A DNA stretch of 56,453 nt from DATFXM01 sp035315885 (GCA_035315885.1 DATFXM010000041.1:1-56453), one strand, 5' to 3'. Counted from the first letter of the stretch, positions 28,701 through 37,790 are shown. A program made the numbers and translations. Notes: generated from the letters alone by a model not told the origin.

Positions 28701-29200
28701 GCAAGGGTCAGAAGTTTCTGAACGAAGGCGGCGTTTTGAACGGCATCGTGGGCGGCTGGCAGGTGAACGCGGTGGTCAACGGGCGGTCAGGCTTCCCGTT
28801 CAGCGTCGTCTGCCAGTGTTCTGTCGTGCGACCGTCGATTGTCGGGGATCCGTCTGCCGCTCCGCCCGGACGTGTTCTCAATGCCGCCGCCTTCTCTACG
28901 ACGGCTGGACTGACCACCGTAGTCAACGCCGCCGGACAGAACATTCGGTTCGGCAACCTGGGACGCAACACGTTCAGAGGTCCGTCGATTTGGAATACGG
29001 ATCTGTCGTTCTCAAAGAACTTTCACCTGCCCATTACGGAAAACACAAAGCTCCAAATCGGCATGGACTTTTTCAATGCGTTCAATCACCTGAACTTCAC
29101 CGTGCCGAATAACAATATGAATGACTCAGGGAGTTTTGGGCGATTTGATGCGGCATACCCCGGGCGTGTGATTCAGTATAGGGCGAGGGTGAATTTTTGA
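25781..29200 (+). CDS. TonB-dependent receptor with carboxypeptidase-regulatory domain (Oar-like)
   Basis: 1139 residues: signal peptide (1-26, ending PSHAQS), a carboxypeptidase-regulatory-like beta-sandwich (about 30-110; GAISGTVTDSKGGVIAKA), a plug domain with the NGQRPTNNNFSLDG segment, then a 22-strand-type barrel ending in a terminal Phe (RARVNF), the outer-membrane assembly signal. This architecture is the abundant Oar-like class of Acidobacteriota. The start at 25781 follows GAAGGGGG by six bases. The substrate is not readable from the sequence. The alpha-amylase and sugar-transporter genes downstream hint at maltodextrins, but a terminator at 29293 separates them. No SusD gene follows. 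Confidence 0.93.
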   Translation: MRKDLSWHCISGLILLLFLAIPSHAQSNKGAISGTVTDSKGGVIAKAQITVTNVQTGATREVTSNDDGNYEVPALDIGLYKVTATAPGFQTSTLDNIELHVGDKLPIDIQLRAAGSSEVVSVSAEAPIIQSETSDRGRVITGREITELPLSGRNFTLLATLLPGVARGSNVGFGGAGPDSRQFNNGDPRAGDGGPGSSNAQGDTPTARFARSGAGALTVNGQRPTNNNFSLDGVDNNEPQFGTIGVFPNPDAIAEFRVTTSVPPAEVGRGSGAVINTITKSGTNAFHGSLYYYGKNSALDAFHPILKRRRAEAIARGDRFVPDKAVQQAHEFGGTVGGPIIKDRTFFFYDYLGQRNNIPFPFATNVPTVGSRNGDFSAFSSCGGILNPATGQRFPNDRIPSNLIDPIAQKILNLYPLPTADIPCPGGGNNNYFSLRQNREVINNHGIRIDHKLTEHNQLSGRYNDQKLKNVRENFFPISITGPPGLPTAGFGAGEEVGNTRQVVVTDTHTFSPTLLNEFRFGLTKLDIGINNCGVLGACGVSPTWGQDVGIPNVNLGGDETTGGPGIGFNGNTGVEFLGDGGLFRAKSTNPYFADSLTIIKGNHVIKAGAEVRLRYLNTICGGCAGFEKGAIGFGDGGPSQGGTGNSVANMLIGALGGGFAQRSRTFGGPFDLRMQEYGFFVQDDWKVNDRLTLNLGLRYDLLPGPTAPTEKDGRLGYYFPDVKQVVTAGSGSERLVSLDKNNFGPRIGFAYALTNKRNLVLRGGYGITYTLDGVDYPPGVRNPPSTNIVFDAWTLKSGPPIPPPLDPAHVPTGTNLFTVDRDQKNGLVHQFQISLQYQFAKDWSIDVGYVGNRARNLLATFQEGSGGQGIALNSSNQLIGSVLLYSNAAESSYNGLQTQVQKRFSNNITGQVSYTWSHTIDNATGVFNGLGDSKNAGRQGPVHPFDLDFDRGNSVLDIRHLFSADAIFDLPFGKGQKFLNEGGVLNGIVGGWQVNAVVNGRSGFPFSVVCQCSVVRPSIVGDPSAAPPGRVLNAAAFSTTAGLTTVVNAAGQNIRFGNLGRNTFRGPSIWNTDLSFSKNFHLPITENTKLQIGMDFFNAFNHLNFTVPNNNMNDSGSFGRFDAAYPGRVIQYRARVNF

Positions 29201-29292
29201 TTTTGGTTTGAGGGCCTTGTTGCGGAGCTCAGATCTGATCGTGAGACTCAAAGGCGCAAGGCCCTTGAACCTGACTGTCCGGGGAGTACTCA

Positions 29293-29325
29293 GACGACCG
29301 GTGATGGCAACCCCGGTCGTCTTTT
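29293..29325 (+). terminator. Intrinsic terminator after the TonB receptor
   Basis: Perfect 9-base stem GACGACCGG (29293-29301) with CCGGTCGTC (29313-29321), 11-base loop, followed by TTTT (29322-29325). It lies 93 bases after the receptor stop. It ends only seven bases before the first possible ATG of the next gene (29333), which favours the later ATG at 29372. Confidence 0.8.
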
Positions 29326-29371
29326 CGTTAGAATGCACGCCGGCGATCCTGCTGGCCCACTCGGCTTCGTG

Positions 29372-30922
29372 ATGATTCGGCTTTTTTTCCTCGCAGCACT
29401 CTTATTCTTCACGACGGCATCCGTGTCGGGTCAGAGTACGGACAATCCCGCCACGCCGCGAGCGCGCTCGCACGTCGAGAGGTTCAGCTCGCTTGATACA
29501 AGAGCCGGCCGGGTCGAGGCCGAAGCAAACGAAAAACTTGCCGCAAACGCAAACGATTCCGACGCGCTGAACCGGCGCGCCCTGGCGCGAATGAGGCTCG
29601 GTCGTTACGCCGAAGCTGTTGAAGACCTTCGCCGCGCGGTGTCGATACAACCGCGAAACTCTGACTACCTCGCTAACCTCGGCTACGCGCTTTGGAGAGT
29701 GGGCCGATTCGATGAGTCGGTGACTGCGGAACGCTCCGCGATCAAAGCGAACGATGCCAACTTTACCGCTCACTATCAGCTCGGGCGGTTTCTGTTGAGA
29801 CAAGGTCAAAGCGGACAACTGGCAGAGGCTATCGTCCACCTGCGGCGCGCATTGGAAATCGATTCGCGTCAGTACGAAGTCAGGCTCGAGTTGATAACCG
29901 CATATCGAGCTGCGGGAGATCGGGCGCAGGCCGCATCCCAGTTGGAGCTGCTCGGGAATGCGCGTCCGTCGGACCCTCGAGTTTTCTACGCAAGCGCCCT
30001 TCTGGCTACCGACCGAGGAGACCTTCCCGCTGCGATCAAGGATTTCAAGGAAGCGTTGCATCGCGACCCAACCTTGTACGAAGCGTGGCGCGATCTTGGT
30101 CTGGCGCTCGTGAAATCCAACCAGTGGCCGGCCGCCGAAGAGGCTTTTGCCGAACTCGCGCGCCGACAGCCGGCCATGGTTGACGCCGCATATCTTCACG
30201 GGCTCGCGCTGTTCAACATCGGGCGCGTTGCAGAAGCCGAAGCAGAAGTACGCCGCGCTTTGCGATTGAATGCCGGAGCCGCCGAAGCGCACACACTCCT
30301 CGGCGTAATCCTCGCCTCTCGCGGCAACGCAAACGCGGAAGCAGTCGATGCGCTCACACAGGCAATCGCTCTCAACCCGAACAGCTTTGATGCGCTTTTT
30401 TATCTCGGTCGCGTTTTCTACACGCAGAGGGACTACCAGAACGCTGCGCTAAGGTTGCGAGAAGCGGTGAAGCTCAACCCCACTCATGGCGAATCCCGAT
30501 TCTTCCTGGGAACGGCTCTGGAAGCCGCGGGCGAGTCTGAGGCTGCGCTCACGGAGTACGAAGAGCTTTTGAAGATCGACTCTGAATCTGCGATGGGTCA
30601 GGTCGGGCGAGGTGCGCTGTTGGTGAAACAAGGCAAGCTGGAAGAGGCTATCACAGCCCTTTCCCGCGCTGCCGAGTTGGACCCCGCAAGGTTCGAAGCT
30701 CACTTTGCGCTCGGGCGCGCCCTGGCGCTCGCTCATCGTTATTCAGAAGCGCTCGACTCATTAACTCGCGCCGTAAAGCTCGCGCCGGATCGAGCGGATG
30801 TCCACTACCAGCTTGGTCTCACGCTGAAAAGGCTGGGCCGCGATGAGGAAGCAGCGCGAGAGTTTGCGAGAGTCGAGGAGATAAACAGGGAATACCGAAC
30901 CGGTGCAACTCAGAAGCACTAA
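29372..30922 (+). CDS. Exported TPR-repeat protein
   Basis: 516 residues: signal peptide (MIRLFFLAALLFFTTASVSG, cleavage near 20), then about a dozen TPRs to the C-terminus (repeating signatures such as LGRYAEAVEDLRRAVSIQP, LGRVFYTQRDYQNAALRLR, LGRALALAHRYSEALDSLT). TPR solenoids bind peptides or proteins in the periplasm or at the outer membrane. A Met 13 codons upstream (29333) is possible but abuts the terminator and puts extra residues before the signal peptide. No catalytic domain. A second TPR gene follows in the same direction. Confidence 0.85.
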   Translation: MIRLFFLAALLFFTTASVSGQSTDNPATPRARSHVERFSSLDTRAGRVEAEANEKLAANANDSDALNRRALARMRLGRYAEAVEDLRRAVSIQPRNSDYLANLGYALWRVGRFDESVTAERSAIKANDANFTAHYQLGRFLLRQGQSGQLAEAIVHLRRALEIDSRQYEVRLELITAYRAAGDRAQAASQLELLGNARPSDPRVFYASALLATDRGDLPAAIKDFKEALHRDPTLYEAWRDLGLALVKSNQWPAAEEAFAELARRQPAMVDAAYLHGLALFNIGRVAEAEAEVRRALRLNAGAAEAHTLLGVILASRGNANAEAVDALTQAIALNPNSFDALFYLGRVFYTQRDYQNAALRLREAVKLNPTHGESRFFLGTALEAAGESEAALTEYEELLKIDSESAMGQVGRGALLVKQGKLEEAITALSRAAELDPARFEAHFALGRALALAHRYSEALDSLTRAVKLAPDRADVHYQLGLTLKRLGRDEEAAREFARVEEINREYRTGATQKH

Positions 30923-30954
30923 GCCTGCAGCGTTAACCCTGATGTACTAAAACG

Positions 30955-32697
30955 ATGCCACGAGACGCGCACACAATTGGATCGATGTCGTTGATCGCGT
31001 TCAGAGAGGAGAGAATCCCGCGCGGTCACCACGATGAGAGGTGCGCAGCAACCAGGATCGCAAGCGTGATGATCTTCGCGTCGCTTTTCGCCGTAGCGGT
31101 GTTCCTGTTTTCTCATCCCACCGTAGCAGATGCCGCGATGCTCCAATCAACTCAGGGGCAAAAACCCGCCGCAGCCGGCCCCGAAGTCTCCGGACAGGAG
31201 AAACAATCTCTGGATCGCGCAATGACCGCGCTTCAGCGAAACGATCTCAAAGAAGCCGAGCGAGAAGCTCGCGCGGCAGTCGCTTCTGCTCCACGCTCCT
31301 CGGTAGCGCATAACGTTTTGGGTGTAGTGCTGGATCGCAGCGGACGTCGCGATCACGCGTATGCCGAATTCAACGAGGCGCTAAAGATTGATCCGTCCTA
31401 TTTGAGTGCGAGAAACAACCTCGGCCGCCTGCTCGCCGAGAGCGGCAAGGTCAATGAGGCCATCGCACAATTTGAAATCGTGTTGAAGGCCGACCCCTCG
31501 CACGTACAGGCGCACTTCAATTTGGGCGAGATCTATGCTGAAGCGGGAGAGTATTCCAAATCTGCAGATCATCTCGCCGCGGCTCGTGTCTCCAATCCCG
31601 AAGACCCGCAGCTCGCGCTGGCGTTCGTCAAAGTGGGTTATCGAGCCAATCGGAACGCTGAAGCTGACGCTGCCGCTGATGCATTCGAGCGCGTTGTGAA
31701 CAACGACGCTCAAGCCTTATTCACCCTCGCAACCATTCTGGCTCAGAACAAGCAGTACGAGCGGGCCGCACGACTCTTTGCGATCGTGAATAAGGCAGCG
31801 CCAAGAACTTACGAAGTCCTCTACAACCTTGGGTTGTCGCTTTACAACCTGGATAAGAACGAAGAAGCGGGCCAGTATCTCGCCGAAGCGGCCGACATGA
31901 ACCCAGCTCCGCCGGAGACTCACTTCAGACTCGGCTTAATAGCCAGCGCACGAAGCGACACTGCCAATGCGGTAGAAGAATTCAAGCATGCAGTTGAACG
32001 CGATCCGAAAAATGCGCGCTATCATCACCTGCTCGGCCGGGAATATTTCAGGGCCGGGTTCTGGGATGGGGCCATCGAGGAGTTCAGCAAAGCCATCGAC
32101 ATCGATCCGAAGAATACGATCTACTTGCTGGCCCGCGCCGACGCCAACTATCGGAAGGGTGAATGGATTGCCTCGGCTGCGGACTTCGATCACGCGGCGG
32201 CGATGGACCCGAAAATCGAGAACATCGAATACTGGCAGGCACATGCGCACCGCGCAGCGGGAGACTTCGACCTCGCGCGCCAGTACCTCGAGAAATTCGT
32301 GTCCGCGCACCCCGACAACGCGGAAGCCCTGGCGAGTCTCGGCTACGTTGCGATCGAACAAGGCCGGCTCGAGGATGCAGAAGCTCCTCTAAAAAAGGCG
32401 CTGGCAGTCGATTCGAAGAACGTTCCCGCTATGTATGACTACGCTCGTCTCGCGCTGAAGCGGCGAGACTACTCTGAAGCAGTTCTGCGACTGCAGAGAG
32501 TGATTGAAAACAACCCGGCGAACACGCAGGCCTTTTATCAACTCTTCCTGGCCTACTCGCGACTTAAACAGGCCGACAAGGCGCAATCCGCGCTCGCAGA
32601 GTTCAAGCGCCTTGACGCGCTCGAGAAACAATCGACGCAGGAGCGGATAATCGACGAGAAGCTCCGGACCCGTCAGATGCTGGGGCAACCTCAGTAG
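30955..32697 (+). CDS. Second exported TPR-repeat protein
   Basis: 580 residues. A hydrophobic segment MIFASLFAVAVFLFSHPTVADAA (about 39-61) is the likely signal peptide, so the real start may be the Met at residue 11 or 39 (31069) rather than 30955. From about residue 75 to the end it is TPR after TPR (for example YAEFNEALKIDPSYLSARNN, AIEEFSKAIDIDPKNTIYLL), ending in a charged tail. It starts 32 bases after the first TPR gene and 42 bases before the GH13 gene, consistent with co-transcription with the glucan genes. SusD glycan-binding proteins are also TPR-folded, but no SusD signature is visible. Confidence 0.85.
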   Translation: MPRDAHTIGSMSLIAFREERIPRGHHDERCAATRIASVMIFASLFAVAVFLFSHPTVADAAMLQSTQGQKPAAAGPEVSGQEKQSLDRAMTALQRNDLKEAEREARAAVASAPRSSVAHNVLGVVLDRSGRRDHAYAEFNEALKIDPSYLSARNNLGRLLAESGKVNEAIAQFEIVLKADPSHVQAHFNLGEIYAEAGEYSKSADHLAAARVSNPEDPQLALAFVKVGYRANRNAEADAAADAFERVVNNDAQALFTLATILAQNKQYERAARLFAIVNKAAPRTYEVLYNLGLSLYNLDKNEEAGQYLAEAADMNPAPPETHFRLGLIASARSDTANAVEEFKHAVERDPKNARYHHLLGREYFRAGFWDGAIEEFSKAIDIDPKNTIYLLARADANYRKGEWIASAADFDHAAAMDPKIENIEYWQAHAHRAAGDFDLARQYLEKFVSAHPDNAEALASLGYVAIEQGRLEDAEAPLKKALAVDSKNVPAMYDYARLALKRRDYSEAVLRLQRVIENNPANTQAFYQLFLAYSRLKQADKAQSALAEFKRLDALEKQSTQERIIDEKLRTRQMLGQPQ

Positions 32698-32739
32698 CGT
32701 GCGCTGAAAAAAACAGCAGCAGTAAATGGTGATCGGAGA

Positions 32740-34683
32740 ATGTCGAGTAGAACTTCAAGGTATGGACTGCTGACCCGGTATGCCTCCTGGCTCCTGATTC
32801 TTGCTCTTCAAGTCTTATCACTTCCGACGGTTCTTGCGTCTGAGAGTGCACAGGCACCCGAAGTGTTGAAGGTTGAACCGCCGAACTGGTGGGCGGGTCA
32901 TTCAATAAACCCCGTGCGCGTTCTTATTCGCGGCCGCAACCTTTCAAACGCCACGATAGCAATATCAGGTGGCGGCGTCAGAGCAGATCATCTTCGCTCA
33001 AACTCTTCGGGAACTTATCTGTTCGCGGATATCTTAATCGATTCAAACGCGAAGCCCGGAGCTCGCACGCTGCGAATAACGACCGGTGGCGGCAGCACCA
33101 ATGCTCCGTTTGAAATCAGTGAGCCGCTTCCGCGGCAGGGGAGGTATCGCGGTTTCTCAACCGACGATCTGATCTACTTGATCATGCCGGATCGTTTTGC
33201 GGACGGAGACCAATCGAACAACGATCCGAGATCCTCTCACGGTTTGTACGATCGCGCGCGGCCGCGCTACTACCACGGCGGTGATTTTCAAGGTGTCATA
33301 GATCATCTCCCCTACTTGAAGGAACTGGGCGTGACCGCGATCTGGCTGACGCCGTGGTATGACAACGTGAACGGGCTTAACGAGCGAGAACAATATCCCG
33401 ATGCGCCTGGGCAGAAACGAAAACCAATCACCGACTATCACGGATATGGCGCCGTAGATTTTTATGGAGTGGAAGAGCATTTCGGGACGATGGCGAAACT
33501 GCGGGAGCTGGTTGATGCAGCTCATCGAATCGGGATAAAGGTGATTCAGGACCAGGTGGCTAATCACACCGGACCCTACCATCCGTGGGTGCACGATCAA
33601 CCTACGCCAACGTGGTTCCACGGCACCGAAGAACATCATTTGGCAAATCCATTCCAGACGTGGGTGCTCCACGATCCGCATCCCATCGCGGAACTGAAAC
33701 GCGCGACGCTTGACGGTTGGTTCGTCAACATACTTCCCGATTTGAATCAGGAAGACGATGAACTCGCGCAGTATATCCTACAGAACACCCTATGGTGGGC
33801 AGGCATGACTGGCATCGATGCCGTTCGTCAGGACACGTGGCAATACGTGCCCAACCGTTTCTGGCGACGATGGATTGCCGCCATCAAACGCGAATATCCA
33901 GATCTCACGGTTGTCGGCGAAGTGTTGGACGGCGATGTAGCGCATTGCGCCTACTATCAGGGAGGCAGGCCTGATCTGGACGGAGTCGACACCAGGCTGG
34001 ACACGTTGTTCGACTTCCCGCTTGTGTATCCGCTGCGACGTGTGTTTGCCGAGGGCAAATCGATCAGAGAGATCGCGTGGGTGCTCTCTCACGATTGGCT
34101 CTATCCGAACCCCAACATTCTGGTGACACTCGTGGGCAACCACGACATGCAGCGATTCATGAGCGAGCCAAAGGCGACGATCGCCGGACTGAATCTCGCT
34201 CATACGCTGATCATGACGATGCGAGGCACACCACAGCTCTACTACGGTGACGAAGTGGCGATGGCTGGCGCCGGAGATCCGGACAACCGCCGAGACTTTC
34301 CCGGCGGATTCCCTGGAGACAAGCACAACGCCTTCGCCCGCGATGGGAGATCAACCGAAGAGCGCGATGCATTCGAGCATGTGAAACGGTTGGGAAGGCT
34401 CCGTTCTGAGCTCGAGCCTCTGCGCCGCGGCAAGCTCGTGAATCTTCTGATAGCGGAACAGCAATACGTGTTTGCTCGAGCGACTGCGACCGAACGAGTA
34501 ATCGTAGCTTTCAACAACGCAGCACAACCGGCCTCGGTAGATATCGATGTTGCTCCAATCGAGCTGCGAGACAAGAGCGCGCTAATCGACCGTTTGGGGG
34601 TTGTCGGAGAAACGTTCGTCGAATCGGGTCGAGTCAAGCTTAGTCTGCCCGCCAAATCCGCGGTGATCCTTGCGAAGAAGTAG
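32740..34683 (+). CDS. GH13 alpha-glucan hydrolase with N-terminal Ig-like domain (cyclomaltodextrinase/neopullulanase type)
   Basis: 647 residues: signal peptide (1-33), an Ig/IPT-like domain (about 40-128) as in CMD-type amylases, then the (beta/alpha)8 GH13 domain and a C-terminal beta domain. The four GH13 regions are intact: DQVANH (271-276), R363/D365 in IDAVRQDTW (nucleophile D365), E394 in VVGEVLD (acid/base) and N467-H468-D469 in LVGNHDM. The presence of a signal peptide means periplasmic or surface digestion of maltodextrins, cyclodextrins or pullulan. It is 17 bases ahead of the sugar-transporter gene. Confidence 0.93.
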   Translation: MSSRTSRYGLLTRYASWLLILALQVLSLPTVLASESAQAPEVLKVEPPNWWAGHSINPVRVLIRGRNLSNATIAISGGGVRADHLRSNSSGTYLFADILIDSNAKPGARTLRITTGGGSTNAPFEISEPLPRQGRYRGFSTDDLIYLIMPDRFADGDQSNNDPRSSHGLYDRARPRYYHGGDFQGVIDHLPYLKELGVTAIWLTPWYDNVNGLNEREQYPDAPGQKRKPITDYHGYGAVDFYGVEEHFGTMAKLRELVDAAHRIGIKVIQDQVANHTGPYHPWVHDQPTPTWFHGTEEHHLANPFQTWVLHDPHPIAELKRATLDGWFVNILPDLNQEDDELAQYILQNTLWWAGMTGIDAVRQDTWQYVPNRFWRRWIAAIKREYPDLTVVGEVLDGDVAHCAYYQGGRPDLDGVDTRLDTLFDFPLVYPLRRVFAEGKSIREIAWVLSHDWLYPNPNILVTLVGNHDMQRFMSEPKATIAGLNLAHTLIMTMRGTPQLYYGDEVAMAGAGDPDNRRDFPGGFPGDKHNAFARDGRSTEERDAFEHVKRLGRLRSELEPLRRGKLVNLLIAEQQYVFARATATERVIVAFNNAAQPASVDIDVAPIELRDKSALIDRLGVVGETFVESGRVKLSLPAKSAVILAKK

Positions 34684-34700
34684 AGCCGGAGGACGCGACA

Positions 34701-36092
34701 ATGGAAAAGCCTCGTTTGAGCTTCGGCCAGATCTGGAACATGAGCTTTGGGTTCTTAGGCATCCAGTTCGGATGGGGACTTCAGCTCGCCAATATGAGCG
34801 CCATCTATACGTATCTTGGCGCGGATCCGGACAAGATCTCGATACTGTGGCTGGCCGGGCCAATGACCGGTTTGATAATCCAGCCGATAATCGGTTCGAT
34901 GAGCGACCGCACCTGGAACAGGCTGGGGCGGCGCCGTCCGTACTTCCTCACCGGCGCGATTCTGGCGTCGACGGCGCTCTTCTTCATGCCCGACTCTCCG
35001 GCGCTCTGGGTTGCTGCGACTCTGTTGTGGATACTCGACGCCAGCATCAACGTCAGCATGGAACCGTTTCGCGCGTTTGTGGCAGACAAGCTGGACGTCA
35101 AGCAACGCACGATCGGATTTGTCATGCAGAGTTTTTTCATTGGGATCGGCCAGTCGCTCGCGAACGCGCTACCTTATCTGTTTCGCAACCTCGGAGTGAC
35201 CGGCCGAACCGCGAGCGGAATCCCGCTCACCGTACAGTACTCTTTCAAGATCGGGGCAGGCGCGTTTCTTTTGGCGGTTCTGTGGACGGTGATCACTTCG
35301 AAGGAATATCCGCCTGAGAACCTCGAGGAGTTCAAAAAGAAGCGAACTGAATCTCTCTCTTCGCTGTTTGAAGAGATCGCTTCGGCCATTCGCGACATGC
35401 CGCGAACGATGAAGCAACTGGCATTCGTCCAGTTTTTCACGTGGCTTGGTTTGTTTTGCATGTGGCTGTTCTTTGGTCTGGCAACCGCGCGACATGTGTT
35501 CGGGCAAACCGATAGTTCTTCAAACCGATTCGCGGAGGGCATCGAGTGGGCAGGCATATGTTTTATGGTTTACTCGATCGTGTGCTTCGCGGTTGCGTTC
35601 GCACTTCCGAAGCTTGCGAGCTTAACGAGCCGAAAGACCGTCCACGCAATCGCGCTTGTTTGCGGCGGGATTGGTCTGCTGGCGGTGTACGTCATTCATG
35701 AGCCATCGCTGTTGATGCTGACGATGGTAGGCGTAGGCATCGCGTGGGCATCGATCCTGTCTATGCCGTACGCGATACTTTCGAACGCCCTGCCCGCTGG
35801 CCGAATGGGCGTGTATATGGGCGTTTTCAACTTCTTCATCGTTCTACCGGAGATCGTCGAATCGCTTACGTTCCAGCCGCTGGTCAAGTACGTATTCAAG
35901 AACAACCCGCTCTACGTGGTGATGCTTGGGGGAGTCTGTTTACTAGTCGCGGCGGCGCTTGTGGCGCGAGTCGAAGACGTTGGTGACTTAAAGGGAGCGG
36001 CGGTGGTGCTCGAGGCTGACAGAGAAGAGGCTCTTACGCTTGCAGAATCGGCACAGCCCGTTCCGAGGACCGGCCTTATTGACGAACAGTGA
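34701..36092 (+). CDS. SLC45-type MFS disaccharide transporter
   Basis: 463 residues and about 12 membrane helices. The N-terminal part FGFLGIQFGWGLQLAN and the loop SDRTWNRLGRRRPY (68-81) match the SLC45/GPH-like proton symporters that take up sucrose or maltose. GGAGG (34688-34692) stands eight bases before the ATG. Placed between two secreted GH13 enzymes, it would import the released maltose or maltodextrins across the inner membrane. Confidence 0.9.
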   Translation: MEKPRLSFGQIWNMSFGFLGIQFGWGLQLANMSAIYTYLGADPDKISILWLAGPMTGLIIQPIIGSMSDRTWNRLGRRRPYFLTGAILASTALFFMPDSPALWVAATLLWILDASINVSMEPFRAFVADKLDVKQRTIGFVMQSFFIGIGQSLANALPYLFRNLGVTGRTASGIPLTVQYSFKIGAGAFLLAVLWTVITSKEYPPENLEEFKKKRTESLSSLFEEIASAIRDMPRTMKQLAFVQFFTWLGLFCMWLFFGLATARHVFGQTDSSSNRFAEGIEWAGICFMVYSIVCFAVAFALPKLASLTSRKTVHAIALVCGGIGLLAVYVIHEPSLLMLTMVGVGIAWASILSMPYAILSNALPAGRMGVYMGVFNFFIVLPEIVESLTFQPLVKYVFKNNPLYVVMLGGVCLLVAAALVARVEDVGDLKGAAVVLEADREEALTLAESAQPVPRTGLIDEQ

Positions 36093-36130
36093 TGAGATGC
36101 AGAGATGAGGAGATGAGGGAAAGCTAAAAA

Positions 36131-36283
36131 GAACCTTTGCGGTCTTTGCGAGACTTTGCGTCCTTTGCGTAAAACCTGACTGCGACCTGCACCGAATGCC
36201 GGGACCGGTTTGTCCCCGTTATAAGTCGACATTCAAAGTCGAGTTTCACGCAAAGGACGCAAAGTCTCGCAAAGGCCGCCAAG
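36131..36283. repeat. Inverted element with CTTTGCG 9-10-base units
   Basis: Left arm 36131-36175 (CTTTGCGGT, CTTTGCGAG, ACTTTGCGTC, CTTTGCGT) and right arm 36245-36283, its inverse (ACGCAAAGGACGCAAAG, CTCGCAAAGG). The core of about 70 bases contains a short palindrome (GTCGACATTCAAAGTCGA). It fills the gap between the transporter and the second amylase gene. It has the same architecture as the heptad elements with a different unit; a relative is at 51411. Confidence 0.8.
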
Positions 36284-36294
36284 ATTGCTGACTT

Positions 36295-37746
36295 ATGTCG
36301 ATTTCTAATCGAGCTGACAAGATTCATTGTTCGTTCCTAAAGCGACTCATCTCGGGGCTGACCCTGATCGCGTTGGTGGCGTCTGCCGGCTACTCCGGAT
36401 CGCTGACCTCCATCCATCATTGCGCGATCAACCCCGTTGCTGAAGTCGCGCGTGTAGAACGTCAGACCAGCGCAACTGTCCAGGCGCGTCCTTCTCCCGA
36501 ATGGGTAAGGGACGCGGTGATCTACGAGGTATTTCCGCGAGCGTTCTCGGAGGCCGGCAACTTCGCTTCAATAACCGCGAGACTCGACGCCTTGAAAGCC
36601 CTCGGAGTAACTGTCCTCTGGCTTATGCCGATTCATCCGCTTGGGCAGGTGAAGAAGAAGGGTTCAATCGGCAGCCCGTATGCAGTCCGAGACTATTACG
36701 CGATAAACCCCGATTACGGTACTAAGGAAGACCTGCGGCGCCTGATATCGGAAGCCCATCGCCGGAGTCTGCGCGTGTTGATCGATATCGTCGCGAACCA
36801 TACTTCCTGGGACAGCGTGATGATGAAGACCCCGGACTTCTATACGCACGGCGCCAACGGAGAGGTAGTCTCGCCTTACGACTGGACCGACGTTGCGAAG
36901 CTTAACTACGACAATCCAAAACTCCGCGAGTACATGATTGAGATGTTGAGATATTGGATTCGCGAGTTTGACCTCGACGGATTTCGATGCGACGTTGCCG
37001 GCGATGTTCCAACGAGCTTTTGGGAGCGGGCGCGAGTCGAACTGGAAAAGGTGAAGCCGTCAATTATGCTGCTGGCAGAAGCCGAAAAGCCCGAGCTGCT
37101 GCGCAAGGCTTTTGATCTCGACTATTCGTGGCGGCTTCACTCGCTGTTGAATGAGGTCATGACCGGCCGAGCTCCCGCCTCCGATTTCAGGAAGCTATGG
37201 GAAGACGATCGCCAGCAGTATCCCCGCGGCGCATTGCGCATGCGATTCTCCGACAACCACGACGAACGCCGGGCCATCGCGCGCTTTGGGGAAGCAGGAG
37301 CTCTGGCAGCTTCTGCTCTGATGCTGACGTTGGACGGAGTTCCGATGCTCTACAACGGCATGGAAGTCGGCGATACAACCGAATCGGGTGCGCCGGCGTT
37401 GTTTGAAAAGCTGCCCGTATTCTGGCAATCCGAAGAACGCCGGCCGCAGTTCCCGAAGTTCTATAAGAGGATGATCGAGTTGAGGAAGTCTCACTCGGCG
37501 ATTCGCGGCGGCGAAACCGAATGGGTTGGCAACTCTGAGCAATCGCGTGTGGTGACTTTCATCAGACGAAACAACTCCGAGGAGATTCTGGTCGCGATTA
37601 ATTTTTCGAACCGGCCTTTTAGCGGTTCGGTCGAACTAAAAGATCCGCGTGGATTCAACGAGATTTCAACCAACTCGGGACCGCGAGTGCTTCCGCAGTT
37701 GTCGCTTGGAGGCTTTGAGTTTCAGATTTACGCGAGACGTTTGTGA
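36295..37746 (+). CDS. Secreted GH13 alpha-amylase
   Basis: 483 residues: hydrophobic export segment (about 18-38), then GH13 from about 68. Catalytic regions are intact: DIVANH (164-169), nucleophile D233 in DGFRCDVAG, acid/base E262 in LLAEAE and N321-H322-D323 in FSDNHDE. It is more compact than the first GH13 gene, with no N-terminal Ig domain, and resembles alpha-amylase/alpha-glucosidase types acting on short maltodextrins. No ribosome site is evident before the ATG at 36295, which follows the repeat element closely. Same strand as the transporter. Confidence 0.92.
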   Translation: MSISNRADKIHCSFLKRLISGLTLIALVASAGYSGSLTSIHHCAINPVAEVARVERQTSATVQARPSPEWVRDAVIYEVFPRAFSEAGNFASITARLDALKALGVTVLWLMPIHPLGQVKKKGSIGSPYAVRDYYAINPDYGTKEDLRRLISEAHRRSLRVLIDIVANHTSWDSVMMKTPDFYTHGANGEVVSPYDWTDVAKLNYDNPKLREYMIEMLRYWIREFDLDGFRCDVAGDVPTSFWERARVELEKVKPSIMLLAEAEKPELLRKAFDLDYSWRLHSLLNEVMTGRAPASDFRKLWEDDRQQYPRGALRMRFSDNHDERRAIARFGEAGALAASALMLTLDGVPMLYNGMEVGDTTESGAPALFEKLPVFWQSEERRPQFPKFYKRMIELRKSHSAIRGGETEWVGNSEQSRVVTFIRRNNSEEILVAINFSNRPFSGSVELKDPRGFNEISTNSGPRVLPQLSLGGFEFQIYARRL

Positions 37747-37755
37747 TGGGGGAAT

Positions 37756-37790
37756 GCAGAAGGCGCAGCGATGTTGCGCCCCTGCGTTTT
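37756..37790. terminator. Candidate terminator between convergent genes
   Basis: GGCGCA (37762-37767) pairs with TGCGCC (37775-37780), extended by GCAG (37756-37759) with CTGC (37782-37785), then TTTT (37787-37790). It sits after the second GH13 gene and faces the GDPD gene end. Confidence 0.55.
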
